A DNA stretch of 64,000 bases from Aureimonas pseudogalii (GCF_014196835.1 NZ_JACIEK010000005.1:1-64000), one strand, 5' to 3'. Positions 16,920-25,687 are shown, numbered from the stretch's first letter. A program made the numbers and translations. Notes: generated from the letters alone by a model not told the origin.

Positions 16920-17008
16920 GTTGTCTCTCCGGAAGTCCGCGTCCCGTTGCGGCGCCGGTCAGCCCGGCGGCTTGGTAAAGGGCGAAGGGCCGTAGCCCGC
17001 CGGGTTCG
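16920..17008 (-). repeat. Repeated intergenic spacer, copy 3
   Basis: Third, more diverged copy (TCTCTCCGGAAGTCCGCGTC and GCGGCGCCGGTCAGCCCGGC blocks). It precedes paralogue B. Confidence 0.65.
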
Positions 17009-17560
17009 TCAATTCACGGAACGGCGGTCGGGGGCGGTGATGTCGATCTCGGCTCCCTCCGTTGCTGCCATGAGGCCCAGCCGGGTCATGAAGGCCGTTG
17101 CCTCCTCCTCCGTCGAGAAGCGCTCGATGGTGTAGCGCTCGCGGCCGAACTCCTCTGGCCCGACCTCCCGCACGACCGCGTCCGGATACGCCGTGACGAG
17201 GAAGAACGGCCAGTTCGGCTCAGACGGCACGTAGAGGTAGACCGTTAGGTCCGACACCCGCAGTCGGCTCCGCCGGGAGCAGGTACGGTCGGGGCCGTCG
17301 CGGAAATCGACGAGGTCGCCGTTCACCGGGACGGGCTTCTCCAGAGCGGCGAGCAGCGCCGCGCGCTCACCCGGCGTCTCCACGTAGAACAGCTTGTACG
17401 GCTGCTCGAACGACGCGGGGAGCCGCCCGATGAGGAGGTCGGGCATCCCGTCCATGTAGCCGGGATACCAAAGCGTCGGCATCCAGGCGGAGAGCGGCTT
17501 CGTCAGGTCAAGTTCGTCCGTTCGGGGCGGCTGGATGCCGCCCGCGGGATGCAGGTTCAT
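17009..17560 (-). CDS. Hypothetical protein
   Basis: A 183-residue soluble protein starting MNLHPAGGIQPPRTDELDLT, with tryptophan/tyrosine-rich parts (MPTLWYPGYMDGMPDLLIG). The start at 17560 is supported by GGAGA six bases upstream; a longer frame to 17638 crosses a GC-rich hairpin. The C-terminal part (ERFSTEEEATAFMTRLGL) shares with the small genes nearby a style of short, charged helices. No family recognised. Confidence 0.6.
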   Translation of the reverse strand: MNLHPAGGIQPPRTDELDLTKPLSAWMPTLWYPGYMDGMPDLLIGRLPASFEQPYKLFYVETPGERAALLAALEKPVPVNGDLVDFRDGPDRTCSRRSRLRVSDLTVYLYVPSEPNWPFFLVTAYPDAVVREVGPEEFGRERYTIERFSTEEEATAFMTRLGLMAATEGAEIDITAPDRRSVN

Positions 17561-17653
17561 TGATATCTCCAGTGGTTGGGAAGGTCTTTCGCCCTTCATC
17601 CCAGGGCCGGCTGCGGCCTTCGGATGAAGGGCGGGCATGAAGCCCGCCGCTGT

Positions 17654-18229
17654 TCAGGCGTCGTCTTCGGCAGCGTCCTCGCGGACCTCCCGCAGGAAGG
17701 CACCGACGTTGCCGACGAGCACGATCTCCTGCGCGACGGCATCCGCCCTGAGCGCTTCTTCGATCCGGACGAGGTCGTCGTCTGTCGTGTCCGACGCGAT
17801 GCCGAGGTCGCCCGCCGAGTCTCCGACGTGGTCCACGACATGTTCGATGCGGGCGCCGTCGTTCTCCCCGAACCCGCGCCGTCCCGCTTCGGTCCTCATG
17901 CTCTCCAGGAGTTCCAGGGCCTCCTCGTTGAAGGTGCCGTCCGCCACACCGTCGAAGATCGCTTTGAGATCGGTCGCGAGGCGACGGAGGAGTTCGACCA
18001 GCGCATCGCGGCGGATGCCGCCGTAGACCGGAACGAGCGCCTTCGAGAACCCGTCCTCGACGGGGCTGTAGGGGTCCAGGATGTCCGGCATAAGTGCGAG
18101 CCATCCGGAGGGGAAAAGTCCGATCGCAGCCGTTCGCGGCTCGTCGGAACCGTAGGCGTGGAGCGGCGCGTCCCAGGCCCGCCCGCTCTTCTCGAGGTGC
18201 TCGATCGTGCTCTCGATCTGCGAGCGCAT
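17654..18229 (-). CDS. Hypothetical acidic protein
   Basis: A 191-residue acidic, helical protein starting MRSQIESTIEHLEKSGRAWD; the C-terminus is Asp/Glu rich. It begins 1 bp after the stop of the preceding gene, so they are coupled. A GC hairpin (GGGCGGGC, ATGAA loop, GCCCGCC; about 17627-17646) follows the gene. No family recognised. Confidence 0.6.
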   Translation of the reverse strand: MRSQIESTIEHLEKSGRAWDAPLHAYGSDEPRTAAIGLFPSGWLALMPDILDPYSPVEDGFSKALVPVYGGIRRDALVELLRRLATDLKAIFDGVADGTFNEEALELLESMRTEAGRRGFGENDGARIEHVVDHVGDSAGDLGIASDTTDDDLVRIEEALRADAVAQEIVLVGNVGAFLREVREDAAEDDA

Positions 18230-18230
18230 G

Positions 18231-18539
18231 TCAGGCCTCCTCGACTTCGAAGAAGGCCTCGACGGTCTCCGCGTCGGCGTTCTCCTCGGCGAAGTCGCGG
18301 GCCTCCTCGACGGTGACGGGGATCAAACCCTCGCCACCGGTCAACCCATCGCTGACACGCTTCCCCCAGCGCGAGCGGGCGCCGCCCTCTCCGGCGAGAA
18401 AGAACGCACCTTTGGACGTGCGGTACAGGGCGGTCTCCTCGGTGCTCCAGTCGCCCGGACGCCCCTTCGAGAGACGGCAGATTTCCTCGGCCTTGGCGGT
18501 GTCGTAGCGCAGTCCGCCGACGACCTTGGTGATGTGCAT
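18231..18539 (-). CDS. Conserved plasmid-type hypothetical protein
   Basis: A 102-residue protein: MHITKVVGGLRYDTAKAEEI, then ETALYRTSKGAFFLAGEGGA and a C-terminal helix VEEARDFAEENADAE. The order 'GLRYDT..AEEIC ... LYRT.KGAFFLAGEGG..S.W' matches a widespread small protein found on plasmids and conjugative elements of many bacteria, whose function is not established as far as I know. It lies 12 bp downstream of the preceding gene and 1 bp before the next. Confidence 0.65.
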   Translation of the reverse strand: MHITKVVGGLRYDTAKAEEICRLSKGRPGDWSTEETALYRTSKGAFFLAGEGGARSRWGKRVSDGLTGGEGLIPVTVEEARDFAEENADAETVEAFFEVEEA

Positions 18540-18551
18540 GGTCGCTCCGCC

Positions 18552-18998
18552 TTAGAGAACAGGTGCGGCGTCGATGATCGACGCGGCAGAGGGGATGGGG
18601 AGGCTGGTGCCCTTCGCAAGCTCACGGGCGGCGCGCAGCGCCTTGGCGGCGGTGTCGTGCTGCTCGGCGGTCATGCGCTCCTCGCTGTCCGTGTCGAGGA
18701 CAAGGAAGTAGCGGCGATCGTAGTGGCGGTTCCCGCCGCTCGTGACGTAGTCGCCGCCGAGCTCGATGACCTGCCCCGGCTGCACGTCGGACACGTCCAC
18801 CGTCGCCCCGCGGGCGGCGAGGAACGTGCGTTGCATGCGGGCGGCGTTCGGGCCGCTGAGGACGGCACCCCAGTTCCGGCCGCGCTTGTGGCTCACGAAC
18901 GCGGGGTTTTCGAGCGCCCCGCCGTCCAAGGCGATCACCTCGCCCCGGGTCGTCTGCGCCGCGTCGCCCGCGGCCTGCATGTCGTCCACGTCGGACAT
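18552..18998 (-). CDS. Hypothetical protein, first gene of the accessory run
   Basis: A 148-residue protein beginning MSDVDDMQAAGDAAQTTRGE with a mostly beta centre (VDVSDVQPGQVIELGGDYVT) and an Ala-rich helix near the end. It is the most upstream member of the minus-strand series that extends to 13.7 kb; the AGGAGA before the ATG is good. Likely promoter in the 19.0-kb region beside the AT-rich tract. No family recognised. Confidence 0.6.
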   Translation of the reverse strand: MSDVDDMQAAGDAAQTTRGEVIALDGGALENPAFVSHKRGRNWGAVLSGPNAARMQRTFLAARGATVDVSDVQPGQVIELGGDYVTSGGNRHYDRRYFLVLDTDSEERMTAEQHDTAAKALRAARELAKGTSLPIPSAASIIDAAPVL

Positions 18999-19083
18999 CG
19001 CATTCTCCTATCAGGTTGCATCTTCTCGATCGACGGACTTGCCTGCGACCAAGCGGCTCCGTCACCTCCTAACGTGCCCCGCG

Positions 19084-19400
19084 TCCGTCCCGCCGTGCAA
19101 TTGATTTATTTTATAAAATTCAGCAGATACAGACACTTGTACCAATTTGATTACTTGAAATATCTTGCTCGAAACGAGGATACGGAGGGCATCTGGAAGG
19201 ACGCATACAAGGATTCGATCGGAGGAAAAATCCTCGAAAGGACCGGATTCCGGTAAGAAATTCTCAGTAAGAATTCAGATTGCAATCAGGGGTAATCATT
19301 GACAAGAACTCGAATTTTCGAGGGATCGCGCTTTGATTGCACCTGCGCGTTGACAAGGATTCGCGGCGCGATGGCAAGGATTCGCGGCCGTGTCAGTCCT
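19084..19400. other. Candidate replication origin: AT-rich tract plus iteron-like repeats
   Basis: A short AT-rich tract (19094-19125, including TTGATTTATTTTATAAAATT) stands out in otherwise GC-rich DNA. It is followed by repeats of (T/G)GACAAG(G/A)A(T/C)TCG at 19206, 19300, 19351 and 19372; the last two are 21 bp apart and nearly identical (ACAAGGATTCGCGG versus GCAAGGATTCGCGG). The 3' end of the Rep-like gene is only 34 bp further on. AT-rich melting region, 21-bp-phased repeats and a Rep gene are the parts of an iteron-controlled origin. Function is inferred. Confidence 0.45.
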
Positions 19401-19433
19401 TTCCGGCCATGCCGACCGGACGGTGCCGATGGC

Positions 19434-20762
19434 CTAGAACGGCGCGCCGTACTTGATCCAAGAGTCTGCGGACCAAGTTCCATCCCGCTCCTCGCGGGCG
19501 AGGCGGTCGCACAGTTTGAGCGCGGTGCTGCCGTCGATCCAGCCGTCGGCATCGGATACGTCGACGATCGCTTGGAATGCCTCGATCCGGGCGCGCGCAT
19601 CGTCATCGAAGCATTCGATGAAAGCCACGCCGCGCGACTCGAACGAGAGCAGGGTCTGCACCGTGTCAAAGGCGGAGCGGCCCCAGCATCCATCCTCCTC
19701 CAGCATCGTAATGCGGCAGCCGATCTCGCTGAGTGCATGGCTGACGGTCGGCTCCGTCCGGATGCCCCATTTCCCGACGGCCGCCAGGGCGAAGAAGGAC
19801 GGAAGGTCATTGCACCAGTGGTTGATGCTGCCGCTGATCCGATGAGCGAAGTGGTAGATGCCCATGACCGCGCGTCCGTCATGCACGAGGCGCTGGATGG
19901 CAAGGAAGTCCTCGAACACGTCTGGACGGTCGCCACCCCTGAGGGAGACGCGGAGGGTAGCTATCAGGCCCCTGACCTCGGCGGACTCCCAGAACAAGCC
20001 CTTGTCCCGCGGGACGGGGAGAGGCGCGACGCGGCCGGGCTTCTCGGCCGCGGCTGCCAGGCGAGCGGCGGCATCCTCGGGCTTCCATTTTCGGCCGCGG
20101 CGGAGGGCCAAGAGGTCGCCCTTGGCAACGACATGGAACGACAGCAGCGCAAGCGGCGCGAACGCCTTCAGGAGCCTCTCTCGCCGCTTGCGACGGGCGG
20201 CATCCGTCTCCGCCGGGTCCGACCATAGGCGAGCCGCGATGTCGCTCGCGCGAAGGACGCAGAAGCCATCGACGGGGAGGAGCGCCTCCGCGATCTCGTG
20301 AAGGATGCGTCCGTGCCCGTCCAACGCGGCCACGCGGGCGTCGCGCTTCGGAGCGCCCCGGCCCGTCGCCAGCGCGCGCGATGCCTTGCGCTCGCTCACG
20401 TCGAGGTGCTGCGCGACGGCCTTGGCAGTCACCGGTTGTCCAATTTCCTCAAGGTAGTCGGGGACGACGGCGCTGATGATCCTCTTCTCCACGGCGCGTC
20501 CCTCGGCTGTCGTGCGGGGCGCCGGCCGAGAACGCTTCTGGCCGTACCGCTCGACCATGTAGCGCGCGACATCGTTCGCCGTCCGCCCGAGCTGCGCGTC
20601 GGAGAGGTCGCCGCCGTCCGGTCGCCCTTCGCGCCAGTGAGTAAGGGCCGATGCGCCCCACGCGGCGATCTCACCCGCCTGGCGCTCGGCCTTCGGCATC
20701 CTGCCCCAGCGCTCGTATGCCTGCGCGCGAAGCCACTCGAAGGCCTCCGGCGCTATGCTCAT
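19434..20762 (-). CDS. Putative replication initiator-like DNA-binding protein
   Basis: A 442-residue soluble protein I cannot assign firmly. It starts MSIAPEAFEWLRAQAYERWG; a helix-turn-helix-like segment TAKAVAQHLDVSERKASRAL lies at about residues 115-135, followed by a basic stretch (AARRKRRERLLKAFAPLALL) and a long C-terminal half with FLAIQRLVHDGRAVMGIYHF. Position favours a Rep role: iteron-like repeats at its 3' side and a palindrome-rich region at its 5' side. The start at 20762 is preferred over 20855, which adds an unsupported leader. It could also be another element-specific regulator. Confidence 0.5.
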   Translation of the reverse strand: MSIAPEAFEWLRAQAYERWGRMPKAERQAGEIAAWGASALTHWREGRPDGGDLSDAQLGRTANDVARYMVERYGQKRSRPAPRTTAEGRAVEKRIISAVVPDYLEEIGQPVTAKAVAQHLDVSERKASRALATGRGAPKRDARVAALDGHGRILHEIAEALLPVDGFCVLRASDIAARLWSDPAETDAARRKRRERLLKAFAPLALLSFHVVAKGDLLALRRGRKWKPEDAAARLAAAAEKPGRVAPLPVPRDKGLFWESAEVRGLIATLRVSLRGGDRPDVFEDFLAIQRLVHDGRAVMGIYHFAHRISGSINHWCNDLPSFFALAAVGKWGIRTEPTVSHALSEIGCRITMLEEDGCWGRSAFDTVQTLLSFESRGVAFIECFDDDARARIEAFQAIVDVSDADGWIDGSTALKLCDRLAREERDGTWSADSWIKYGAPF

Positions 20763-20870
20763 GCCTTGACGGGTGCGGCTCGATCGCGCATCGTCACCTC
20801 CACAGAACCGCATCAAAGACCCGGCCGGGACGGCAATCCCATATGGCCGGGTCATTTGCGTTTCAGGGTC

Positions 20871-20887
20871 AGGCCCGGACGGGCCTT
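20871..20887. terminator. Short GC hairpin upstream of the Rep-like gene
   Basis: AGGCCCG and CGGGCCTT flank a two-base loop. It lies in the leader region of the Rep-like gene on the minus strand, where it could attenuate transcription or be an operator. The loop is small, so assignment as a terminator is weak. Confidence 0.3.
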
Positions 20888-21060
20888 CGTCAAGCGCCCG
20901 ACTGCGTCGGCCGAAGACGGGCCGACCGTCGCTCCGCTCCTAACGGCCCTACCCAAAGACCCTCCCTAACTAATAAAGGCATTTCGGCGAAGACGGCTGT
21001 CACGCCGGGTAAGAGCCTGTAGCGTATCGCGATTTTCGGAAATCGGCTCGTCACATGGCC

Positions 21061-21310
21061 GGACGTCGAAGGCGCAAAACGCTTCGAAAGTCGAAACATT
21101 CGGTTCGAAACTCCCGAACGCTCGACCATCTCCATTGTTCGAGAATCCCGAACCGTCGAACCATCCGGCTTCGTGTTGTCGTTCGATAGTTCGGGATGTT
21201 CGAACTAACCGCTCGGTCGTCGATCCGGCCTCGGTCACGAACGTTTCGAAACTCGAAGCATCTAGTTCGGGATTCCCGAACCGTCGAAGCTCCGCGTTTC
21301 GGCGTCGATC
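21061..21310. repeat. TCGA-rich inverted-repeat array
   Basis: At least four related units of the form GTTCGA-A-TCCCGAAC-GTCGA occur: forward at 21103-21125, 21137-21160 and 21267-21288, and reversed at 21181-21204. A perfect palindrome TTCGGGATTCCCGAA sits at 21266-21280 and further TTCGAA sites at 21083, 21104, 21199 and 21245. The array fills the gap between the Rep-like gene and a divergent exported protein. Likely bound by a dimeric protein: an operator, an origin or a centromere-like site. Confidence 0.65.
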
Positions 21311-21391
21311 CGTGAGAATGCGAGTGGCTTCGGCAACCGAAGGTTTCCTCGATCGTGGCAGGGTGACGGCTCCACGATCGACGGAGTCCTC

Positions 21392-22228
21392 ATGCGTCTA
21401 GCCGCCAGCGTCCTGACCATTGCCGCCATGCTCGCCCTGTCGCCCGCCGCGATGGCCGGTCCCGATCTGTCGCGGTCGGTCTCGGCGGGGGCGGAGCGGG
21501 GTGCAGCCGCCTTCCGCGGCATCTACGGCGAGGGCGGGATCAGCGGCGCCGCCGAGGCGGTCGAGACGTGCTACGGGTCCCTCAAGAGGACAGCAACCGT
21601 GGAGAAGCTGGCGGAGTGCGCCGCGCTCGACATCACCGCCGCCAACGTCGATGGGCAGGCGGTCGCGAGCCTGGGGGTTCCTGCGTATTCTTTCTTCTCC
21701 GGACCTAAGCTCGAACGGCGCGTCGGCGCCGGAATGAAGGCTGCGGGCCTGACCAAGGCCGAGCGCGCCGCCTTCGATCGCGCGATCATGGCGGCGCTGG
21801 GCGGCGGGGAGGAGGAGCCGACGCCGTCCTCGTCGACAAAGGCCGACGTGGTCTCCCTGAACTCGCTCGACGGCCTGCCATACGACCACAACGGGTCCGA
21901 GATGATCGTCGACGCCGGGAAGGGTGTGATCGTGTACGCGAAGCCAAAGGCCTCGATCGCCGGGACCGTGAAGCCGGGGACGGTGCTCTACCGCGGTCGG
22001 CCGTGGAGCCTGGACCCGAGGTCGGTGCCGATCCGCGGGACCGCCTTCGTCTACAAGAAGGGCTGCGCGCCTGCGCCATACGAAGTCCGGGGGGAGTACC
22101 GGGGCCAGGGATTCAGCCTGTCCGGGGCCGCCCCCGTCCGGTCGAAGACCTCGTGCGACATCACCGGCGTCAGCACCTCGTCGGGGAACGCGAGGCTGGC
22201 GTTCGAGAGCACGTACATGGACGAATGA
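21392..22228 (+). CDS. Exported hypothetical protein
   Basis: A 278-residue protein with a clear signal peptide (MRLAASVLTIAAMLALSPAA then MAG; likely cleavage after AMA at about residue 22). A helical N-terminal domain with LAECAALDITAANVDGQAVA, a Ser/Thr/Glu-rich linker near 138-150 and a beta-rich C-terminal domain with three cysteines follow. The N-terminal half recalls the small exported proteins of conjugative and mobilisable elements, but I cannot name the family. It is divergent from the Rep-like gene across the inverted-repeat array, and thus may be controlled from it. Confidence 0.65.
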   Translation: MRLAASVLTIAAMLALSPAAMAGPDLSRSVSAGAERGAAAFRGIYGEGGISGAAEAVETCYGSLKRTATVEKLAECAALDITAANVDGQAVASLGVPAYSFFSGPKLERRVGAGMKAAGLTKAERAAFDRAIMAALGGGEEEPTPSSSTKADVVSLNSLDGLPYDHNGSEMIVDAGKGVIVYAKPKASIAGTVKPGTVLYRGRPWSLDPRSVPIRGTAFVYKKGCAPAPYEVRGEYRGQGFSLSGAAPVRSKTSCDITGVSTSSGNARLAFESTYMDE

Positions 22229-22324
22229 AGTTGCAGGGCCACTGACAATCAGGCCCGCGTGGCGTAACTGATTCCTCCATGACGTGGTCGGCACTCTTGC
22301 GGCCAGCATGGAGCGCCTCGCGAC

Positions 22325-24037
22325 ATGACCCGCATCAGGAAGCTAAGCGTGCAGAATTTCCGAGGGATCCGCTCGCTCGAGTGGCTTCCGGAAGAAGGCA
22401 TCAACTGCCTTGTCGGTCCCGGCGACAGCGGGAAGTCGACCGTCCTCGAAGCGATCGACCTATGCCTTGGTGCGCGCAGGGCGCCACAGATCGGGGATGC
22501 CGACTTCCACCTGCTCGACTGCGGGCGCGAGATCGTGATCTCCGCCACGTTGGGGGCATTGGACGGAAACCTCATGGCGCTGGAGTCCTACGGCCAGTTC
22601 CTGCGCGGCTTCGACCGCACGGTCGGCCTGCTGGAGGACGAGCCGGGGCAGGGCCTCGAGACCGTGATCACCGTCGAGATGCGGATCGGCGAGGACCTCG
22701 AGCCTCAGTGGTCGCTGGTCTCGGACCGCGCGTCCCGACAAGGGCTGACCAAGAACCTGTCTTGGGGCGACAGGACACGCATCGCGCCGACTCGGCTGGC
22801 GGGAGCCGGCGGCCATAATCTCGGCTGGCGTCGCGGATCGGTCCTCAGCAAGGTTTCCGACGAGAAGGTCGATGTGTCTTCCGTGCTGAGCCGGGCAGCA
22901 CGCGACGCCCGGACCACGTTCGGCGAGGAGGCCGCGAAGGACCTCGCCTCGGCGCTCCAGTCCGTCCAGGGCCTGTCAGATCGGCTGGGGGTGCCGGTGG
23001 GCACTGGGGTCACGGCAATGCTCGACCCGCGATCGATGGACATCCGCAGCGGGACCGTGTCGCTACACGATTCCGACGGGGTCCCCCTCCAGGGCCTTGG
23101 GCTTGGCTCGTCCCGTCTTCTGGTCGTCGGCTTGCAGAGGCTCGTCGCCGAACAAGCATCCATGATCCTGGTGGACGAACTCGAGCACGGACTGGAGCCG
23201 CACCGCATCCACCGCCTACTCTCGGAACTGGGGTCGAAGGAGCAGGTCCCGCCGCTCCAAGCCTTCCTGACGACCCACTCGCCGGTCGCGGTCAAGGAAC
23301 TCACGACGCATCAGCTCCAGGTCGTCCGACGCACCTCGTCCGGAGAGGTGTCGATCGTTCGGGTCTCGGTCGCGGGCGACGTGCAGGGTGCCGTGCGGCT
23401 CGCGCCCGACGCGCTCCTGTCGCGGTCGGTGCTGGTCTGCGAGGGAGCGACGGAGGTCGGGTTCGTCCGGGGCCTCGATCGCTACCGGACGGATCACGGC
23501 TATCCATCTTTGACCGCCCATGGTGTCGGCTTGGTGGACGGTGGCGGAAGCAACACCTTCGCGCGCGCCTCAGCGTTCATCGCCATGGGCTATCGCACCG
23601 CCGTCCTTCGGGATAGCGACAGGCCGTCTGGACCCGAGGAGGGCGCGTTCCTCGCTCAGGGCGGCGAGGTGTTCGCTTGGCGGGCTGGCCATGCTGTTGA
23701 GGACGAACTGTTCCTCGGCCTCGGCGACGCGGCGGTTGGCGCTCTGCTGGAGAGCGCAGTCGCGATGAAGGAGGCCGATCTCGTCGATCAGCACATCAAA
23801 TCGACTTCGGCAGGGAGACACGGACTAGAGCATCTACGTACCTTGATTGCCTTCGGCGGGCTGGGCCTCGACGAGCGGGGTGCGCTGGCATCCGCCGCGA
23901 AGAAGGGCGGCTGGTTCAAGCAAATCACCGCTATGGAAGACGCGGCTCATGACGTAGTGGGGCCGAACCTCAGGACGGCCGACGCTCAGTTGACCAAGGT
24001 CGTAATCGATGCGTTCAAATGGATCGACGGAGTCTAA
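22325..24037 (+). CDS. gajA: Gabija-like GajA: OLD-family ATPase with TOPRIM nuclease
   Basis: A 570-residue protein, close to the usual length of GajA (about 580). It has an N-terminal SMC-like ATPase with Walker A GPGDSGKS (31-38), Walker B MILVDELEHGLEP (about 280-292) and the H-switch FLTTHSPVAVKEL. The C-terminal TOPRIM domain shows the acidic centre VLVCEGATEVGFVRG (Glu about 371) and the D-x-D step LRDSDRP (about 429-431). Known: GajA nicks DNA and is held off by nucleotides, and GajB is activated by DNA ends. It is followed within 6 bp by a UvrD-like helicase, the Gabija gene order. A class 2 OLD system outside Gabija is the alternative. Confidence 0.8.
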   Translation: MTRIRKLSVQNFRGIRSLEWLPEEGINCLVGPGDSGKSTVLEAIDLCLGARRAPQIGDADFHLLDCGREIVISATLGALDGNLMALESYGQFLRGFDRTVGLLEDEPGQGLETVITVEMRIGEDLEPQWSLVSDRASRQGLTKNLSWGDRTRIAPTRLAGAGGHNLGWRRGSVLSKVSDEKVDVSSVLSRAARDARTTFGEEAAKDLASALQSVQGLSDRLGVPVGTGVTAMLDPRSMDIRSGTVSLHDSDGVPLQGLGLGSSRLLVVGLQRLVAEQASMILVDELEHGLEPHRIHRLLSELGSKEQVPPLQAFLTTHSPVAVKELTTHQLQVVRRTSSGEVSIVRVSVAGDVQGAVRLAPDALLSRSVLVCEGATEVGFVRGLDRYRTDHGYPSLTAHGVGLVDGGGSNTFARASAFIAMGYRTAVLRDSDRPSGPEEGAFLAQGGEVFAWRAGHAVEDELFLGLGDAAVGALLESAVAMKEADLVDQHIKSTSAGRHGLEHLRTLIAFGGLGLDERGALASAAKKGGWFKQITAMEDAAHDVVGPNLRTADAQLTKVVIDAFKWIDGV

Positions 24038-24042
24038 GGCTC

Positions 24043-25440
24043 ATGGACCTTTTGTCGATCGAGCGCGGTTCGGTCGTCGCACCCGCGGGATGCGGCAAGA
24101 CCGAACTGATCGCCACGGCGTTGCTCCGCCATGCCCGGCCGTTGCCAATCCTTGTTCTCACGCACACGCACGCGGGCGTCGCAGCACTTCGCCGCAGGCT
24201 TGAGCGGTCGGGGGTCTCCCGTCGGGCCTACAGGCTGTCGACGATCGACGGGTGGGCGATGAGGCTCATATCGACGTTCCCCGCGCGTTCGGGCCATGAC
24301 CCAGCGATCGTCGAGGCGGCACGTCCCGACTATGCGGAGGCGAGGAGAGCTGCGGCCGGGCTGCTTGCCGCCGGGCATGTCGACGACGTGATCCGGGCCA
24401 GCTACGACAGGCTGATCGTCGATGAGTACCAGGACTGCTCCTGCCTCCAGCATGCCACCGTCGCAGGGATCGCGGCTCTCGTTCCGACGGCGGTGCTGGG
24501 CGACCCGATGCAGGCGATCTTCAACTTCGGCAAGATCGACTGCATGGCGGACTGGGTCGGCGACGTCCTCGCGACGTTTCCGGTGGCGGAGACCTTGGAC
24601 ACCCCATGGCGCTGGATCAACGCGGGAGCGCACGATCTCGGCGCTTGGCTCCTGGAGGTTCGCGCGACCCTGGAGACTGGCGGCCGCGTTGATGTGAGGA
24701 ACGGGCCGAACGTCACCTGGGTGCGGCTCGACGGGTCGGGAAGCGACCACCCATCCCAACTGCGCGCCTGCCTCACCAAGTCCCCCGTCGCGGGCGGCAA
24801 CGTGCTGATCATCGGCGAGAGCACCAATCCGGCCTCGCAACGAGCGTTCGCCAGCCAGACACCCGGCGCGGTGACCGTCGAAGCCGTCGACCTCCAGGAC
24901 CTCGTCATGTTCTCGCAGCGGCTCGACCTGTCGGCACCGAACGCGCTCGAGGTGATCGTGGACTTCGCCGAGAGCGTCATGAACAACGTCGGGGGCAAGG
25001 ACTTCGTCCGACGGGTTCAGGTGCTTCGGGGTGGACGTGCGCGGAAGGAGGCCAGCGATGCCGAGTCTGCCGCGATGGCGTTCGAGGACGATCGGTGCCA
25101 CGGGCGCGTCCTCGCTCTCCTGTCGGAGATCAACGGACAGTCGGGCGTCAGGGTCTACCGCCCTGCCGTCCATCGAGCCTGCATGCAGGCGCTTCGCCAG
25201 TGCACTGATGCCGACGGCTTTCGTGCTGCCTGCGTCCGGATGCGCGAGGAGCATCGCCAACTCGGCAGGGATCTACCGAACCGAGCTGTCGGGAGCACCT
25301 TGCTCCTGAAGGGGCTGGAGGCCGATGTCGCGGTGATCCTCTCAGCGGACAAGATGGATGCCCGGCACCTGTATGTCGCCATGACGCGCGGTGCACGTAA
25401 GCTGGTGATCTGCTCGCGTGTTCCAACGCTGGGCTTTTGA
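24043..25440 (+). CDS. gajB: Gabija-like GajB: UvrD-like SF1 helicase
   Basis: A 465-residue helicase. Walker A is VVAPAGCGKTE (about 11-21), motif II is LIVDEYQDCS (about 130), motif III contains GDPMQAIF, and the last motif is YVAMTRGARKLVI. The length and the early, short form (no large 2B insertion) fit GajB of Gabija more than a housekeeping UvrD. The ATG at 24043 has GGAG ten bases upstream; the ATG at 24019 overlaps gajA and lacks one. The pair lies in a mobile element beside other defence genes, as Gabija often does. Confidence 0.78.
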   Translation: MDLLSIERGSVVAPAGCGKTELIATALLRHARPLPILVLTHTHAGVAALRRRLERSGVSRRAYRLSTIDGWAMRLISTFPARSGHDPAIVEAARPDYAEARRAAAGLLAAGHVDDVIRASYDRLIVDEYQDCSCLQHATVAGIAALVPTAVLGDPMQAIFNFGKIDCMADWVGDVLATFPVAETLDTPWRWINAGAHDLGAWLLEVRATLETGGRVDVRNGPNVTWVRLDGSGSDHPSQLRACLTKSPVAGGNVLIIGESTNPASQRAFASQTPGAVTVEAVDLQDLVMFSQRLDLSAPNALEVIVDFAESVMNNVGGKDFVRRVQVLRGGRARKEASDAESAAMAFEDDRCHGRVLALLSEINGQSGVRVYRPAVHRACMQALRQCTDADGFRAACVRMREEHRQLGRDLPNRAVGSTLLLKGLEADVAVILSADKMDARHLYVAMTRGARKLVICSRVPTLGF

Positions 25441-25665
25441 TAAGGGCATCCTGTTGATGGCGTAGCGCGTTTGTTTACGGGTGAGCGCCTTTCGGGCGCA
25501 AAATGCAGAAGCTGCCATTCGATCCGCCTCGTGAATTACCGACAAACAGGTAGACGTGGTCTCGCTACTCCGTCCGCCCAGAGAGGCGACGTCGTCGATG
25601 TCGACACCAGCCTTCATGAGGATGCATGCGACCTCCGTCGAGCTGGTTAAGTGGAGCGCCGTCAT
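25441..25665 (-). pseudogene. Possible ankyrin-repeat remnant
   Basis: A minus-strand frame beginning MTALHLTSSTEVACILMKAG and continuing VDIDD resembles one ankyrin unit (G-x-TALH-A ... A-x-x-L-x-x-x-G-A-D), then loses the pattern. No intact gene is present and the frame runs into the 3' end of gajB on the other strand. Very short, so chance similarity is possible. Confidence 0.25.
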
Positions 25666-25687
25666 CCCGTCCGATGTCCGAGGTGGA

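Noticed and set aside
18207-19256. Plus-strand frame ending in an AT-rich tail (codons for LYQFDYLKYLARNEDT near the end)
   Set aside because: Most is antisense to three minus-strand genes. The tail looks protein-like but has no start of its own and lies in the candidate origin; kept only as the AT-rich tract.
22325-25440. Other OLD/ATPase defence pairs such as PARIS
   Set aside because: The partner here is a complete UvrD-like helicase and the ATPase has a TOPRIM centre, which fits Gabija instead.
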